Notes: generated from the sequence alone by a model not told the origin. A stretch of DNA of 56,092 nt from Bacteroidales bacterium (GCA_016934395.1 JAFGSZ010000152.1:1-56092), one strand, 5' to 3'. Shown: positions 16,906 through 26,036, numbered from the stretch's first letter. Numbers and translations are program-made.

Positions 16906-19725
16906 TTAAGTATTTTTTATATCTGCCGCTTTTACATTAAAGCCAAATAACCTGCCCAGCTCTTCAGCGCTAAACGAATAATCCGGATTAAAATCATCAG
17001 AATCCATATAGTTAATAATCGATTGATACAATTGAAGGGCTTCGGGCTTATCCATTATCTTATTAAGCTGCGACATACAAACCAGCAATTTGCCCCGGCC
17101 AACTCTAAATTCAAAAATAAGCCCCAGTTTGTGATTTCGTTCCAGGTTATCAATTACCTGCACTATAGGTATATATTCCGTGGAAGTATTATCCAGAATC
17201 AATGAATTGCTGGCCTTAATAATAGAAAACCATTGCCAGTTGGTATGGAAATCGGTTGGAAAACTATAAAACAATGGATGTTCAGGATTGGTCAGCAGCC
17301 CTAACATACCCGGAGACACCGGTTTGTTCGCCCATTCGCTAATTCCCTTAAACATGCCGTAGTTCCAGAATTCGGGAGGAAAAAGCCCGGGGAAACTGTT
17401 TTTTTGGACATCCTCAGTTTGAGGGAAAAATAAAACTTTTGCGCCATGTTGTAATTCGGTAAGAACCTGACTGTTCAATTTCTCTGCAATAATTATATCA
17501 CCGGGTATTTCAACCGTTACTTTTGAAGGATAAACCCAAACAGGGTAAACGTTCTTGTATGCTGTAACGGATAGAGAAACAGTAAGGTTTAGTTTTTCGG
17601 CTTTAAAAATGGAAGAAAGGCTGCTATTTATTTCCCCTGTCTCAGACAAACCTCCGCATGGTATTTTTTGGTCAGAAAAAGATCCTTGTCCGACAACTGT
17701 TCCGTCCTGTTTTCTGATTTCCCAATTTAGCGCACCGCTTAATTTTTTCCCGGAATAATTGGCCACCACCACGTTGGCAAAAAAGTTTTCGTTGTTTGTC
17801 CAGCAATATTTGGGGAATTCGAGCAACAAAACAACATCGTTGCACGATTGCTTCCAGGCTTTGGGTGAAATTACATTTTTACTATCCATAAAAGCATCCA
17901 AAATACCAACCAGCGCTGTGCCCTGTCCCGGAAAATCCTGTAAGTCGAGCAATTGAAATCCGGCCATTCCCTCTGTACGCAGGGCGGCTTCCATTTCGGC
18001 CTTGTAACAAAGCGCAGACCAAACCCCGGATGCCAGATGAAAAATACTGTCCATATCGGCCATTCCCGCTTTTTCGAGCCTGTTTCGAAAAACCTCCAGG
18101 TTCCACGCACGCAACACACCGGTATATTTTTCAATCTCCCTGTAATCGGGAAAAATTTGATATTGCCCGATTTCATGACTTACAAGAGGAATACTCATCC
18201 GGGAAACTGCATAATCAAAATTAAGCTCTGTTGAAGGTGTCTGCGTGTTTAATATCCCGCCATCCCGGGAATCGGCAAAACATTGGGCAAGCCTGGTGTG
18301 GGTTAGTATGCTATCGCCGGCATAGGGAGTGCGGGCGCCGATAAAAAAATCGGAACATGCACGGGGCGCAACATACCCAATATTGTTATTCGATCCCATG
18401 GTATATAGAGGACGTGGATCGTATGCTTTAAAAGCCAAAATATTTTTTTCAACCAGATCGTGCCCGCTCCAGATTTCATTTCCGTGCGAGAACATTACAA
18501 AAGACGGGTGGTTGGCATAAGCTTTCAGCATCGCAAAACCTTCTTCCCTCAACATTTGAGCAACAGTGTCCGATTCCAGGCCTCCCCAGAACGGTAATTC
18601 GGCCTGAAGGTAAATCCCTTCCTGATCCGCTGCGGTAAAGGCGGCTTCGGGCGGACAATAAGAATGAAAACGATAATGGTTGATACCGTAGGTTTTGGCA
18701 ATTTTATATACACGAACCCAATCATCAACATTCATGGGCGGAAATCCGGTAAGCGGGAAAACCGCGGCTTCATGCTTGCCCCTTAAAAAAACAGTACGGC
18801 CGTTTATGGAAAATTGTGTTCCGGCAACGGCGAATTTGCGCATGCCAAAGGCCACTGTTTGGTCATCTTTACTTTTTCCGTTCGAGATCACTGCGGTTAC
18901 ATGATACATGGGTTGTTCGTATTCATCCCATAAGCTGCAGGTTTCACCAAATACATATTCCAGTTTTATGCGGGGTTGACAGGCAGTAGTTGATTTCTGA
19001 GATTTTAATCTTGTGGTTTTACCATGGTTTGTTTTTTCTACCCGGAGTTCGACATTTAGTGTTTCAACATTCAGCTGATTGTCTATTTCCAACTCCACAT
19101 CAAACTTTTCTTTGTCGATATCGGGATATACCTGAAGATTCGAGATATATGTTTTCGATGAAGCCTCAAGATACAGTTTGCCAATGAGCCCGTTCCAGTT
19201 GGTCTGGGTATCGTCGGAATAGATGTGAACATTGCCGTATGGAGTCAGTTTTAAATTGTTATTTATCTGAATCGTAATAAAATGCTCCCCGGGCGACAAA
19301 TATTCTGTAACATCAAATTGTTGCGGTGACTGGAGCAGTTGAGATGCTCCAACCAATATACTGTCGATCCATATTTTTGATGATTTGGTACGTTCAATAA
19401 ACAGCTGAACATGTTTATCTTTAAAACTTTCGGGAATGATTACTTTTTTTCGATACCAGGCAATACCTTCATACTTGTACACTCTGTTGAGGTGCATTGT
19501 TGTAGTATCGCGATTAGGAAACCCCTTTTGATTTAAATCGGTCGTTCCGGGCAGATGAATGGTGTCTTTTAAGTCATACAGATACCATTGCTGTTCTATC
19601 CCCACATTGGCAGTATCCAACGCAAACTGCCACTGTCCCTGCAGATCAACAATCATTCTGTATTGCTCTTGCGGAGCACTGCAGGATATGCAGGTTATTA
19701 ATAAAAAAAGGCAAATGTTTTTCAT
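16906..19725 (-). CDS. Glycoside hydrolase family 2 lipoprotein
   Basis: A 939-aa GH2 enzyme. The N-terminus has a lipoprotein signal with lipobox-like TCISC (Cys15), so it is anchored on the outer membrane or periplasmic side. Next come the jelly-roll sugar-binding domain (about 30-190; IAWYRKKV, HVQLFIERTK), the immunoglobulin-like domain (190-300), and the TIM barrel. The barrel has LRGKHEA, NHYRFHSYCPPEAA, the acid/base SHGNE (Glu417) and the nucleophile SHEIGQ (Glu518). The C-terminal ~300 residues form further beta domains. GH2 covers beta-galactosidase, beta-mannosidase and beta-glucuronidase; the motifs do not fix the substrate. The E2-like gene follows immediately. Confidence 0.9.
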   Translation of the reverse strand: MKNICLFLLITCISCSAPQEQYRMIVDLQGQWQFALDTANVGIEQQWYLYDLKDTIHLPGTTDLNQKGFPNRDTTTMHLNRVYKYEGIAWYRKKVIIPESFKDKHVQLFIERTKSSKIWIDSILVGASQLLQSPQQFDVTEYLSPGEHFITIQINNNLKLTPYGNVHIYSDDTQTNWNGLIGKLYLEASSKTYISNLQVYPDIDKEKFDVELEIDNQLNVETLNVELRVEKTNHGKTTRLKSQKSTTACQPRIKLEYVFGETCSLWDEYEQPMYHVTAVISNGKSKDDQTVAFGMRKFAVAGTQFSINGRTVFLRGKHEAAVFPLTGFPPMNVDDWVRVYKIAKTYGINHYRFHSYCPPEAAFTAADQEGIYLQAELPFWGGLESDTVAQMLREEGFAMLKAYANHPSFVMFSHGNEIWSGHDLVEKNILAFKAYDPRPLYTMGSNNNIGYVAPRACSDFFIGARTPYAGDSILTHTRLAQCFADSRDGGILNTQTPSTELNFDYAVSRMSIPLVSHEIGQYQIFPDYREIEKYTGVLRAWNLEVFRNRLEKAGMADMDSIFHLASGVWSALCYKAEMEAALRTEGMAGFQLLDLQDFPGQGTALVGILDAFMDSKNVISPKAWKQSCNDVVLLLEFPKYCWTNNENFFANVVVANYSGKKLSGALNWEIRKQDGTVVGQGSFSDQKIPCGGLSETGEINSSLSSIFKAEKLNLTVSLSVTAYKNVYPVWVYPSKVTVEIPGDIIIAEKLNSQVLTELQHGAKVLFFPQTEDVQKNSFPGLFPPEFWNYGMFKGISEWANKPVSPGMLGLLTNPEHPLFYSFPTDFHTNWQWFSIIKASNSLILDNTSTEYIPIVQVIDNLERNHKLGLIFEFRVGRGKLLVCMSQLNKIMDKPEALQLYQSIINYMDSDDFNPDYSFSAEELGRLFGFNVKAADIKNT

Positions 19726-19785
19726 TTTATTTTATTTAATTTGATGTGTGCTAATATATTATTAACAGGACACATATTGCAAAGA

Positions 19786-19824
19786 GTAAAGCTCGTTATA
19801 ATGCGTTTTGACGCTACTTGATGG
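19786..19824. repeat. Imperfect direct repeat, copy 1, flanking the toxin-antitoxin genes
   Basis: This 39-nt segment (GTAAAG...ACTTG) aligns without gaps to 20582-20620 with 29 of 39 identities. The two copies flank the toxin-antitoxin pair in direct orientation, about 800 bp apart. Confidence 0.55.
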
Positions 19825-19898
19825 TCGTAATTTAATGAATAAATATTACAGGAAATGTAAGTTTTACATCAACTGGCTCATGAAATAATAATCCTGAA

Positions 19899-20204
19899 TT
19901 AATCTAATGGTAATAATCCGCGTTTTCTAAGATCCCTTGCTGAATGATGTACAGTTAAAATATTCACTTTCCCTTTATCGTGATTGTAAATAATTCGATA
20001 ATTACCATATATCAGTTCCCTGAAATTCTCTTGATTTACTTCCGGGACAACTCTTCCAATTAATGGATTTTTTTCTAATCTCAATGCTTCCCTAATCAAT
20101 CCTTCTAAGGTAATTTTAGCATATTTTGGTGAATCCTTTGCAATAAAATCTGCAATATCTTCTAAATCATTCAAAGATCGTTTTGTCCAAATTATTTTAA
20201 CCAT
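19899..20204 (-). CDS. RelE/ParE-family toxin
   Basis: A 101-aa protein with the RelE/ParE fold pattern: VKIIWTKRSLNDLEDIADFI at the N-terminus, KNPLIGRVVPE in the middle, then FRELIYGNYRIIY and a C-terminal VHHSARD. These toxins cleave ribosome-bound mRNA (RelE type) or inhibit gyrase (ParE type); the sequence is closer to ParE/'plasmid stabilization' members. It overlaps the antitoxin gene by 13 nt, the usual antitoxin-first order. The module is bracketed by imperfect 39-nt direct repeats. Confidence 0.9.
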   Translation of the reverse strand: MVKIIWTKRSLNDLEDIADFIAKDSPKYAKITLEGLIREALRLEKNPLIGRVVPEVNQENFRELIYGNYRIIYNHDKGKVNILTVHHSARDLRKRGLLPLD

Positions 20205-20374
20205 TTGGAAAGTCTTTGTTTTACTTCTTCAGTTGTATAAACATTTCCTTCCTCTATATCTTTCAATCCTTGTTCAATTTTATCAATCACTATTAATTCC
20301 TCAATAACATCTTCAATCGTGAAATTATCAGGTAGTGAATCTATGGTTTTCTTAATTTTATCCTTTGTCAGCAT
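20192..20374 (-). CDS. Cognate antitoxin of the ParE-like toxin
   Basis: A 60-aa acidic protein ending in a helical segment TTEEVKQRLSKWLK, typical of small Bacteroidota antitoxins encoded directly upstream of ParE toxins. The N-terminal part (KIKKTIDSLPDNFTIEDVIEEL) probably forms the dimer or DNA-binding part. The identification rests on size, position and the 13-nt overlap with the toxin. Confidence 0.8.
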   Translation of the reverse strand: MLTKDKIKKTIDSLPDNFTIEDVIEELIVIDKIEQGLKDIEEGNVYTTEEVKQRLSKWLK

Positions 20375-20581
20375 ATCTTTTTTCTTTCAAAAATACAAAA
20401 AATCAATTAATTAATTTGCCTTAAGAATATAGTAATTCGCTGGTTGTTTAGGTGTGCAAACGGCAGTCCGTCTAAAGATTTTTTAATGGAGATTAGGTTA
20501 AAATATTTAAATTCTTAGACAAAAAGCAGGTGCAAATATTTGATTCATAAATAAGGTTTCTAGATAGTTAGACGTTATAGT

Positions 20582-20620
20582 GTAAAGTGCATTTTAATGC
20601 GCTTTGACACCACTTGGCAG
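20582..20620. repeat. Imperfect direct repeat, copy 2, flanking the toxin-antitoxin genes
   Basis: Partner of 19786-19824. This copy also contains a short palindrome, AAAGTGCATT and AATGCGCTTT around TT. Confidence 0.55.
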
Positions 20621-20635
20621 AAGTATTTTCACATC

Positions 20636-21355
20636 CTATTTTAAGTAATAATAAACTGGCACAACTATAGATTGTTTTACTTTCTGTCCATCCCGAAAAG
20701 CAGGTTTCCATCTTGGTGATTTTCTAATAGCAGAAACTGCTGATCCATTAAAGATAGAGTTAGTAGTTCTTTTTACTCTTGTTTCAGTTATATAACCACT
20801 TGTGTCAACAACGAACTCAACTAAAACACTTCCTGTAATTCCATTTTCAGCTGCTATGGGTGGATACTTTAAATTGTTCTGAATGAATTCTCTAAAATTT
20901 GTATTTCCTCTATAATTAAATTCTGGAGGTACTAAGTGTGGAAAATATGAAGTATCATGTCCATTATTTGTATAGCAATTTCCAATACTAAAGATATTGT
21001 TTTTATATAAATCTTTTCGTAAAATTTGTCCTGTTTTGTAATATCCTATCATGTAACCATCAATAGCTCCATCCTTATAATCAATTTCATAGTTTAATTC
21101 TCCAGAAACATAGTAAAGTCTGTATTTACCATCTTTTACATAGGGTACTAAACTTTGTAACTCAATAATCTCATGAGGCTGTCCATTCATATAAAAGTAA
21201 CTATCAGTAAGTTTCCCTTCCTTTTCAGAAAGATCACGATAATACACAGCAGATTCCTTATCAGTTATTGATTTATTCGAATCAAGGTAAATAATCTGAC
21301 ATTTTATGCTTAACGATAAAATTAAAATAATGAATATTAGAGATAGTCTTTGCAT
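20636..21355 (-). CDS. TonB C-terminal domain protein with YwqK/MORN-like repeats
   Basis: A 239-aa protein started at the ATG ending at 21355, where a signal peptide or anchor (MQRLSLIFIILILSLSIKCQ) begins. The middle has two text-like repeats (YRLYYVSGELNYEIDYKDG, GYMIGYYKTGQILRKD) of the MORN/YwqK kind. The C-terminal ~90 residues are a TonB-C domain: FREFIQNNLKYPPIAAENGITGSV, VEFVVDTSG, AIRKSPRWKPA. Bacteroidota often use such proteins as periplasmic or energy-transducer-like components rather than classical TonB, since ExbB/ExbD are absent here. It is transcribed alone from the promoter at 21444. Confidence 0.8.
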   Translation of the reverse strand: MQRLSLIFIILILSLSIKCQIIYLDSNKSITDKESAVYYRDLSEKEGKLTDSYFYMNGQPHEIIELQSLVPYVKDGKYRLYYVSGELNYEIDYKDGAIDGYMIGYYKTGQILRKDLYKNNIFSIGNCYTNNGHDTSYFPHLVPPEFNYRGNTNFREFIQNNLKYPPIAAENGITGSVLVEFVVDTSGYITETRVKRTTNSIFNGSAVSAIRKSPRWKPAFRDGQKVKQSIVVPVYYYLK

Positions 21356-21443
21356 AATATCGAATTTATCATTGTTGTTATTGATAATATTACTGCCCAA
21401 CTTAAAAGGATTTTATGCACTGTTTCCCAATAAGTATCTCATT

Positions 21444-21475
21444 CAAATATAAGAATTTAAGGCTATATCAACAAA
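21444..21475 (-). promoter_or_regulatory. Promoter for the TonB-C gene
   Basis: On the minus strand TTTG (21475-21472), a 20-nt spacer and TATATTTG (21451-21444) fit the Bacteroidota -33/-7 pattern. The block continues with GATACTTATTGGGAAACAG, shared with the elements near 4741 and 6688. The leader to the start at 21355 would be about 85 nt. Confidence 0.6.
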
Positions 21476-21523
21476 ACATTCTAAACGCAACATTGTATGA
21501 ATATATAAGTGCTGCTTGTTTTT

Positions 21524-23917
21524 TTACAACTTAGTTTTGCCAGGTACCAAACATATATCCTTACCCATCCATCTGAAAATTCCGCTTATCCCGTCGGGCA
21601 AGGTAATGTCTCCGGTTACTATATTTAAATTATCAAAATACAGGTTTACCCTCACAGGGCCATGAATAGTAGGATACACCGCTTCTATGGTTTTCAACCC
21701 TGCAGGATTGGGTTCTACAATAATAGTTTTAAAACCCGGACTTACGGGTTGTATTCCGGCTACCACGCTAAAGAAGTAATGAAGAGGATGGGCTGTCCAG
21801 GGGTGCACTTCCGAACGCGGATTTTGTTCAATACGCTTCTCGGGCGTGCTGCTCATGCCCATGTCTATAATTTCTTTCCAGGGAAACACTACCTCTGTAA
21901 AATTACCCACCCCGGTTTTTTCCATGGCCTCGAACAGATAGAAATAATAAAACAGATTGGCCTTACTGTCGAACCTGGTAGCCGGGTCCAGCAATTTTTC
22001 CATCAGTTGTTCTGATTCCGCTTTGGAGTGTGCCCCGCAAAGTACTGCCAGAATCCCTGCCCGCTGGTCATAAAACGTTTTTTCGGGATCGTCGGCATAG
22101 ATCCCTTTTATACTATCGAAGCAAAGTTTCCGTACGATTTCAGCATACTTCCGCCCCTGGTTTCGATAACCGGCAGCTTTTTCGCGGTAACCCAGCCATT
22201 CCAATATGTCAGCGGCATGATACAGTGTGTAGGCATAGTTCAGGGTGAGGATGGCGGAGTTGCCGTCTTTGTTTACTTCTGAATTGCCGCCTTTGGGCAG
22301 ATACCAGTCGATAAACATCTGGTATTCCGATTTGCCTACCAGTCCGTTTTCGTTGATCAGTCCTTCATAATAATCAAAAACCTCCTGAATTTCACCTAAA
22401 TAGGGTTCAATCCGGGTTTTATCACCTTCCAGCATCATCAGGTCGTGGAGCATATCGATCCAGATAAGGGAATACGGAGGGAGCACAAAAGTCGCATTCA
22501 GCGGGTAGCAACTGGTAATGTTGCCATCCGGCAGGCGTGAGTTATTAAACTGCTCCATGGCGCTGTGGAAATAAGTGAGGTCGCCTGTGAGCGAAGTCCA
22601 GCTTTTAAGATGCGGACGCAGGTCGCCCACATATTGCATTTGTTCGTAATATAAATCACTCAGCAGATTATCCTGGGCACAAAGTTCAAGGGTATGCCGG
22701 CAGATGTCCCATACCTGCCGGTATAACGGATTATCGGTTTTAAAATTTGCCTTTACAGGGAAAAAACCTGCCGAATATACATTGTAATAATCGTTAATCA
22801 GCAGGGGCTGATCCCGGGTTGTGATCTCCAGTTGTATAAACCGGAAAGCCCGAAACCACACCGGCTGAAAGATCCGGTCTTCTCCCCCGTCCATCAGGTA
22901 CACATCGGTAAGTCCTTTAATTACTTTTCCTTCCAATTCGTTGCGGTTGCCTTTATTATCTTTGGCATCATACAAGGCTTCCGAATATTTCACTCTGATT
23001 TGGGCATCCTTACCACCTGTAAGATTCAGTTTCGGATACCCTACCGTAACATATTCCTGGTCAATAAGCAGGGTATGTGTGGAGTGTGCCGGAATCTCCA
23101 GTGGGGCAAATCCAAACTTAAAATCTTTTCCCACATCTTTCAGATCGGAGCAGATAATCCGGACAAACAATTCTGTACTATCGGTCTGTATGGCAGTGGT
23201 CCGGGGCTGCAATATCCAGCCATGGCCCCACTCTGCTGTAATTTTTGGCTGGGCAAAAATCACTTCGGGATCTTTCCATTGGCTATCATCATACCCGGGT
23301 TGTTGCCAGCCCCAGGGATAATCAGCTGCCACAATGGAATCGGTGGGATTGGAGGCATAAAAACCACCTACTATATCGCCTTTGCCACGCCAGATTACCG
23401 GCCGTTCAAATATGCCTTCATTTTTAAAAACTTTCCAGTGGGTGTCGTTATTTGTGTTGATAATATATTCTTGTTCGGAATGGCCCTGCAATAAAAAACC
23501 CGTCTTAAAAGAGATGATCCCGTAACTGCGGTTTATGCCCCAGTTTTTCACTTCGGCAGCCACGGTGTTTTTCCCTGTTTGAAGAAAGGGCGCCAGATTT
23601 ATCGTCTCATACCGCCAATGCCGGAAATCGGCCAGCTGGGGACCATAACAAACTTCGCGGCCATTCACATACAAACGATAACGGTTATCCCCGCTAACAT
23701 GCACAATAAATTTCTCAGGAAGCTCGTCCATGGTAAAGGTTTTGCGAAAGTGCACCAAACTATATGCAGCCTGATCAATATCCGGATGGGTTATCCATTG
23801 TGAATTCCATATTTCCGGGTATTGCGGCAGGGGATTGCCCGGGTACTGGGCAATTAACCTGAATGTGAGAATTAAAAAACTAAATATCATGAAAACAATA
23901 CTTCTGTTTTTTTTCAT
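21524..23917 (-). CDS. GH78-type alpha-L-rhamnosidase
   Basis: A 797-aa secreted protein from the ATG ending at 23917 (MKKNRS, signal peptide to LIAQ). The N-terminal carbohydrate-binding beta domains carry HFRKTFTM and VSGDNRYRLYVNGREV, typical of bacterial rhamnosidases. From about residue 390 comes an (alpha/alpha)6 barrel containing YYEQMQYVGDLR (Glu425 in this numbering, in the position of the catalytic acid block) and IDWYLPKGG. The C-terminal beta domain includes FKTIIVEPN. GH78 enzymes release alpha-L-rhamnose from pectic, glycoside or algal polysaccharides. No rhamnose catabolic genes are in view. It is transcribed alone, with a promoter-like site about 45 nt upstream. Confidence 0.85.
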   Translation of the reverse strand: MKKNRSIVFMIFSFLILTFRLIAQYPGNPLPQYPEIWNSQWITHPDIDQAAYSLVHFRKTFTMDELPEKFIVHVSGDNRYRLYVNGREVCYGPQLADFRHWRYETINLAPFLQTGKNTVAAEVKNWGINRSYGIISFKTGFLLQGHSEQEYIINTNNDTHWKVFKNEGIFERPVIWRGKGDIVGGFYASNPTDSIVAADYPWGWQQPGYDDSQWKDPEVIFAQPKITAEWGHGWILQPRTTAIQTDSTELFVRIICSDLKDVGKDFKFGFAPLEIPAHSTHTLLIDQEYVTVGYPKLNLTGGKDAQIRVKYSEALYDAKDNKGNRNELEGKVIKGLTDVYLMDGGEDRIFQPVWFRAFRFIQLEITTRDQPLLINDYYNVYSAGFFPVKANFKTDNPLYRQVWDICRHTLELCAQDNLLSDLYYEQMQYVGDLRPHLKSWTSLTGDLTYFHSAMEQFNNSRLPDGNITSCYPLNATFVLPPYSLIWIDMLHDLMMLEGDKTRIEPYLGEIQEVFDYYEGLINENGLVGKSEYQMFIDWYLPKGGNSEVNKDGNSAILTLNYAYTLYHAADILEWLGYREKAAGYRNQGRKYAEIVRKLCFDSIKGIYADDPEKTFYDQRAGILAVLCGAHSKAESEQLMEKLLDPATRFDSKANLFYYFYLFEAMEKTGVGNFTEVVFPWKEIIDMGMSSTPEKRIEQNPRSEVHPWTAHPLHYFFSVVAGIQPVSPGFKTIIVEPNPAGLKTIEAVYPTIHGPVRVNLYFDNLNIVTGDITLPDGISGIFRWMGKDICLVPGKTKL

Positions 23918-23959
23918 ATTAATTTGCTTTAAAAAATACAATTCACATTCAGCCTCAGC

Positions 23960-23991
23960 TAAATGTAATAAATAAACCCTGTGTAAGCAAA
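23960..23991 (-). promoter_or_regulatory. Probable promoter of the GH78 gene
   Basis: On the minus strand TTTG (23991-23988), a 20-nt spacer and TACATTTA (23967-23960) resemble the -33/-7 consensus with one mismatch in the last base of the -7 box. The start codon is 43 nt downstream. Confidence 0.4.
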
Positions 23992-24092
23992 AATTTGTTT
24001 AAGGAATCATAAGGTCCTGAAGAATTTTAATCTTTAAAAAGATGTTATAAAAAAGAAGATTTTATGACTTATTAAGCCGGGTAAAAAAAGCA

Positions 24093-24109
24093 CGCGAAAA
24101 ATATTCGCG
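24093..24109. repeat. CGCGAA palindrome, copy 1
   Basis: CGCGAA and TTCGCG around a 5-nt loop. An almost identical palindrome, with the same final ATA in its loop, lies at 33275-33291. Both are in intergenic DNA downstream of minus-strand genes, so they may be terminator hairpins or a dispersed palindrome. Confidence 0.5.
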
Positions 24110-24203
24110 CCAGATGGGTTTCCTTCAAATCAACTTATTATTCATTAAAATGACCTTGAAACAATATTTTAGAATAAGTTGTAAAATGCCATGCACATTT
24201 ACC

Positions 24204-25205
24204 TTATCTATTAAAAACCTGTTCCTCAGTAAGATGACCATCTGCAATTACTGTTTCTCGAATATTGTTCTTATCAACCATAACGGGCTCGAACAGAATT
24301 GACGGAACTTCTATTTTACCATTATAAACTTTCTCAGACCATTCAATTTCCTCATTTTTTGCCAATTTAACAGCAATTTCAGCAGATTTTTGTCCTAGTG
24401 TTTTTAATGACTTATACATAGTCATTGTTTGCCTCCCGTCAAGTATATCGTGTATTGCCTCTAAGTCTCCATTTTGTCCTGTCAACAAAACCTTGCCCGA
24501 AAGCTCCCAATTATCCAGTGACATTAATACACCCCTGGCAAGTATATCTCCTCCTGTAATAATAACATCAATATCTCTGGTATAGTTAAAATACTCTTCA
24601 ATATTGAGATAGGCATCAAGCTCTATCCATTCATTTAAATATTTGCTTACTACAAGATCTATATCACCTGTAGTGATATATGGCTGAAGTATATTCATCA
24701 CTCCTTTATTTATAAGAAGGGAGTTATTATCTGTTTCAGGACCATTAATAAAAATATATTTGCCCTTAGGTTTTATTTCAGTAACATATTTAGCCATATA
24801 TTCGCCAACAAGAACACTATTAAATGAAATATAATAATCTACGTCACTTTCCAGTATAAGACGATCATAAGAAATCACTTTAACACCATTTTTGTGTGCT
24901 ACAGATACAATGGCTCCTGCAGCCTTCGAGTCAACAGGTATTACGACCAATACTTTTACCCCGGAGTCGATAAGTTCAATGGCTTGATTCAACTGATTAT
25001 TTGGATCGTTCGATGCATCCCGTACCATTGGTATTGCACCCAAATCCTTAACTTTTTCTTCGAAAAATTCTTGATCTTTATACCATCTAAGATTAATATA
25101 ACTTGCCATTAAAAGACCAATTTTAGGAGCTGACTGTTTCTCCTGCCCAAAAATTGATATTGATAGAAAAACAACTGTGAGCGTTAATAATAATATTTTT
25201 TTCAT
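24204..25205 (-). CDS. Xylose-type periplasmic sugar-binding protein (XylF-like)
   Basis: A 333-aa type I periplasmic binding protein. Start at the ATG ending at 25205, where a signal peptide (MKKILLLTLTVVFLSISIFGQ) begins. The mature protein shows the XylF/RbsB pattern: KIGLLMAS, RWYKDQEFFEEKVKDLGA, NQAIELIDSGVKVLVVIPVD, VISYDRLI, YYISFNS, YIFINGPETDNNS, LLTGQNGDLEAI. Closest to D-xylose-binding proteins. Normally such a protein feeds an ABC permease (XylGH), but neither permease nor ATPase genes are near. Bacteroidota rarely use sugar ABC importers, so this may serve as a ligand sensor for another receptor. Substrate by family similarity only. Confidence 0.85.
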   Translation of the reverse strand: MKKILLLTLTVVFLSISIFGQEKQSAPKIGLLMASYINLRWYKDQEFFEEKVKDLGAIPMVRDASNDPNNQLNQAIELIDSGVKVLVVIPVDSKAAGAIVSVAHKNGVKVISYDRLILESDVDYYISFNSVLVGEYMAKYVTEIKPKGKYIFINGPETDNNSLLINKGVMNILQPYITTGDIDLVVSKYLNEWIELDAYLNIEEYFNYTRDIDVIITGGDILARGVLMSLDNWELSGKVLLTGQNGDLEAIHDILDGRQTMTMYKSLKTLGQKSAEIAVKLAKNEEIEWSEKVYNGKIEVPSILFEPVMVDKNNIRETVIADGHLTEEQVFNR

Positions 25206-25424
25206 TTTTGTTGTTATTATTTGTCTAAACCAATGTATTTCTAATATACAAATTATTTTAGACATTTTAATAGTAGTATTAAAATTGGTAGTTGTTTTGT
25301 TAGTTGTAAAGAAACATTCTAAGCTAAGTCTACTTCTGTTAATTTCCTGGTGCTTTTTTTCTCTGACAAATACTTCTTTTTTATTTCCTGCTCATTTCTT
25401 TGGTTTATATTTTTAATACATCAT

Positions 25425-25733
25425 TCACTGCATTACCAACACATAAACTAACCCCAAATTCCCTGACAAGATTGTAAAAATCCGGGGACGAAAACCAACT
25501 ATCTGCCCGTAGTTTGATTTTATCCCTGGAAATCTTGCATGTATCTTCTTTATGATTCGTTTTAATATGGCATTAATCCATTTACCTGAATCGCTATTGC
25601 TCGGCCGGCACACTAGTAAAATAATTTCCCCGCTGTTACCATCCTTATTGATCGACTCATTATACATCCACTGGTAAATAATATCCGTTAAACAACTACA
25701 GTTGCTGTGCCACATGGTATGGGTACTGGGCAT
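25425..25733 (-). pseudogene. IS1380-family transposase remnant
   Basis: A degenerate fragment of the transposase catalytic core. One frame reads NSGEIILLVCRPSNSDSGKW and AILKRIIKKIHARFPGIK, matching the block before the second catalytic Asp in IS1380 transposases. The expected continuation KLRADSWFSSPDFYNL is present but in another frame, so a frameshift lies near 25510. Further stops follow downstream (to about 25270). The N-terminus, the ends and the terminal inverted repeats are missing. It marks an old insertion between the sugar-binding protein and the GNAT gene. Confidence 0.75.
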
Positions 25734-25739
25734 TTAAAA

Positions 25740-26036
25740 AAAAACGATCCCGACAAACAAGCAAATTATCAGAAATACAATTAATCTGTTCTTTGCAATT
25801 TTAAATTGGTTTGAGAAAAACATTCCGCTTTTTTGCTTAGCTAAAAGTAAGAAATAATATTTTTACCGATAAGGAACTGAATACTAAATTACAGGATAAA
25901 ATGCAGAACAAGACACAAAAGGGGTTGAGGTACAAGGGCACAAGCGGTCATGTCTGTCGACAGGTAAGAGCTTGCGCCAGGCATGGGTTTTTTTTTTATA
26001 TCAATTGAAGTTGGAACTAACTACTAATAATTAGTA
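25740..26036. other. Intergenic region beside the transposase remnant
   Basis: No gene seen. A possible GC-rich palindrome around 25950-25985 (GTCTGTCGACAG) and an A+T-rich remainder are probably debris of the insertion sequence. Confidence 0.3.

Noticed and set aside
25177-25416. 79-codon plus-strand ORF of hydrophobic residues
   Set aside because: It is antisense to the signal region of the XylF-like gene and to transposase debris.
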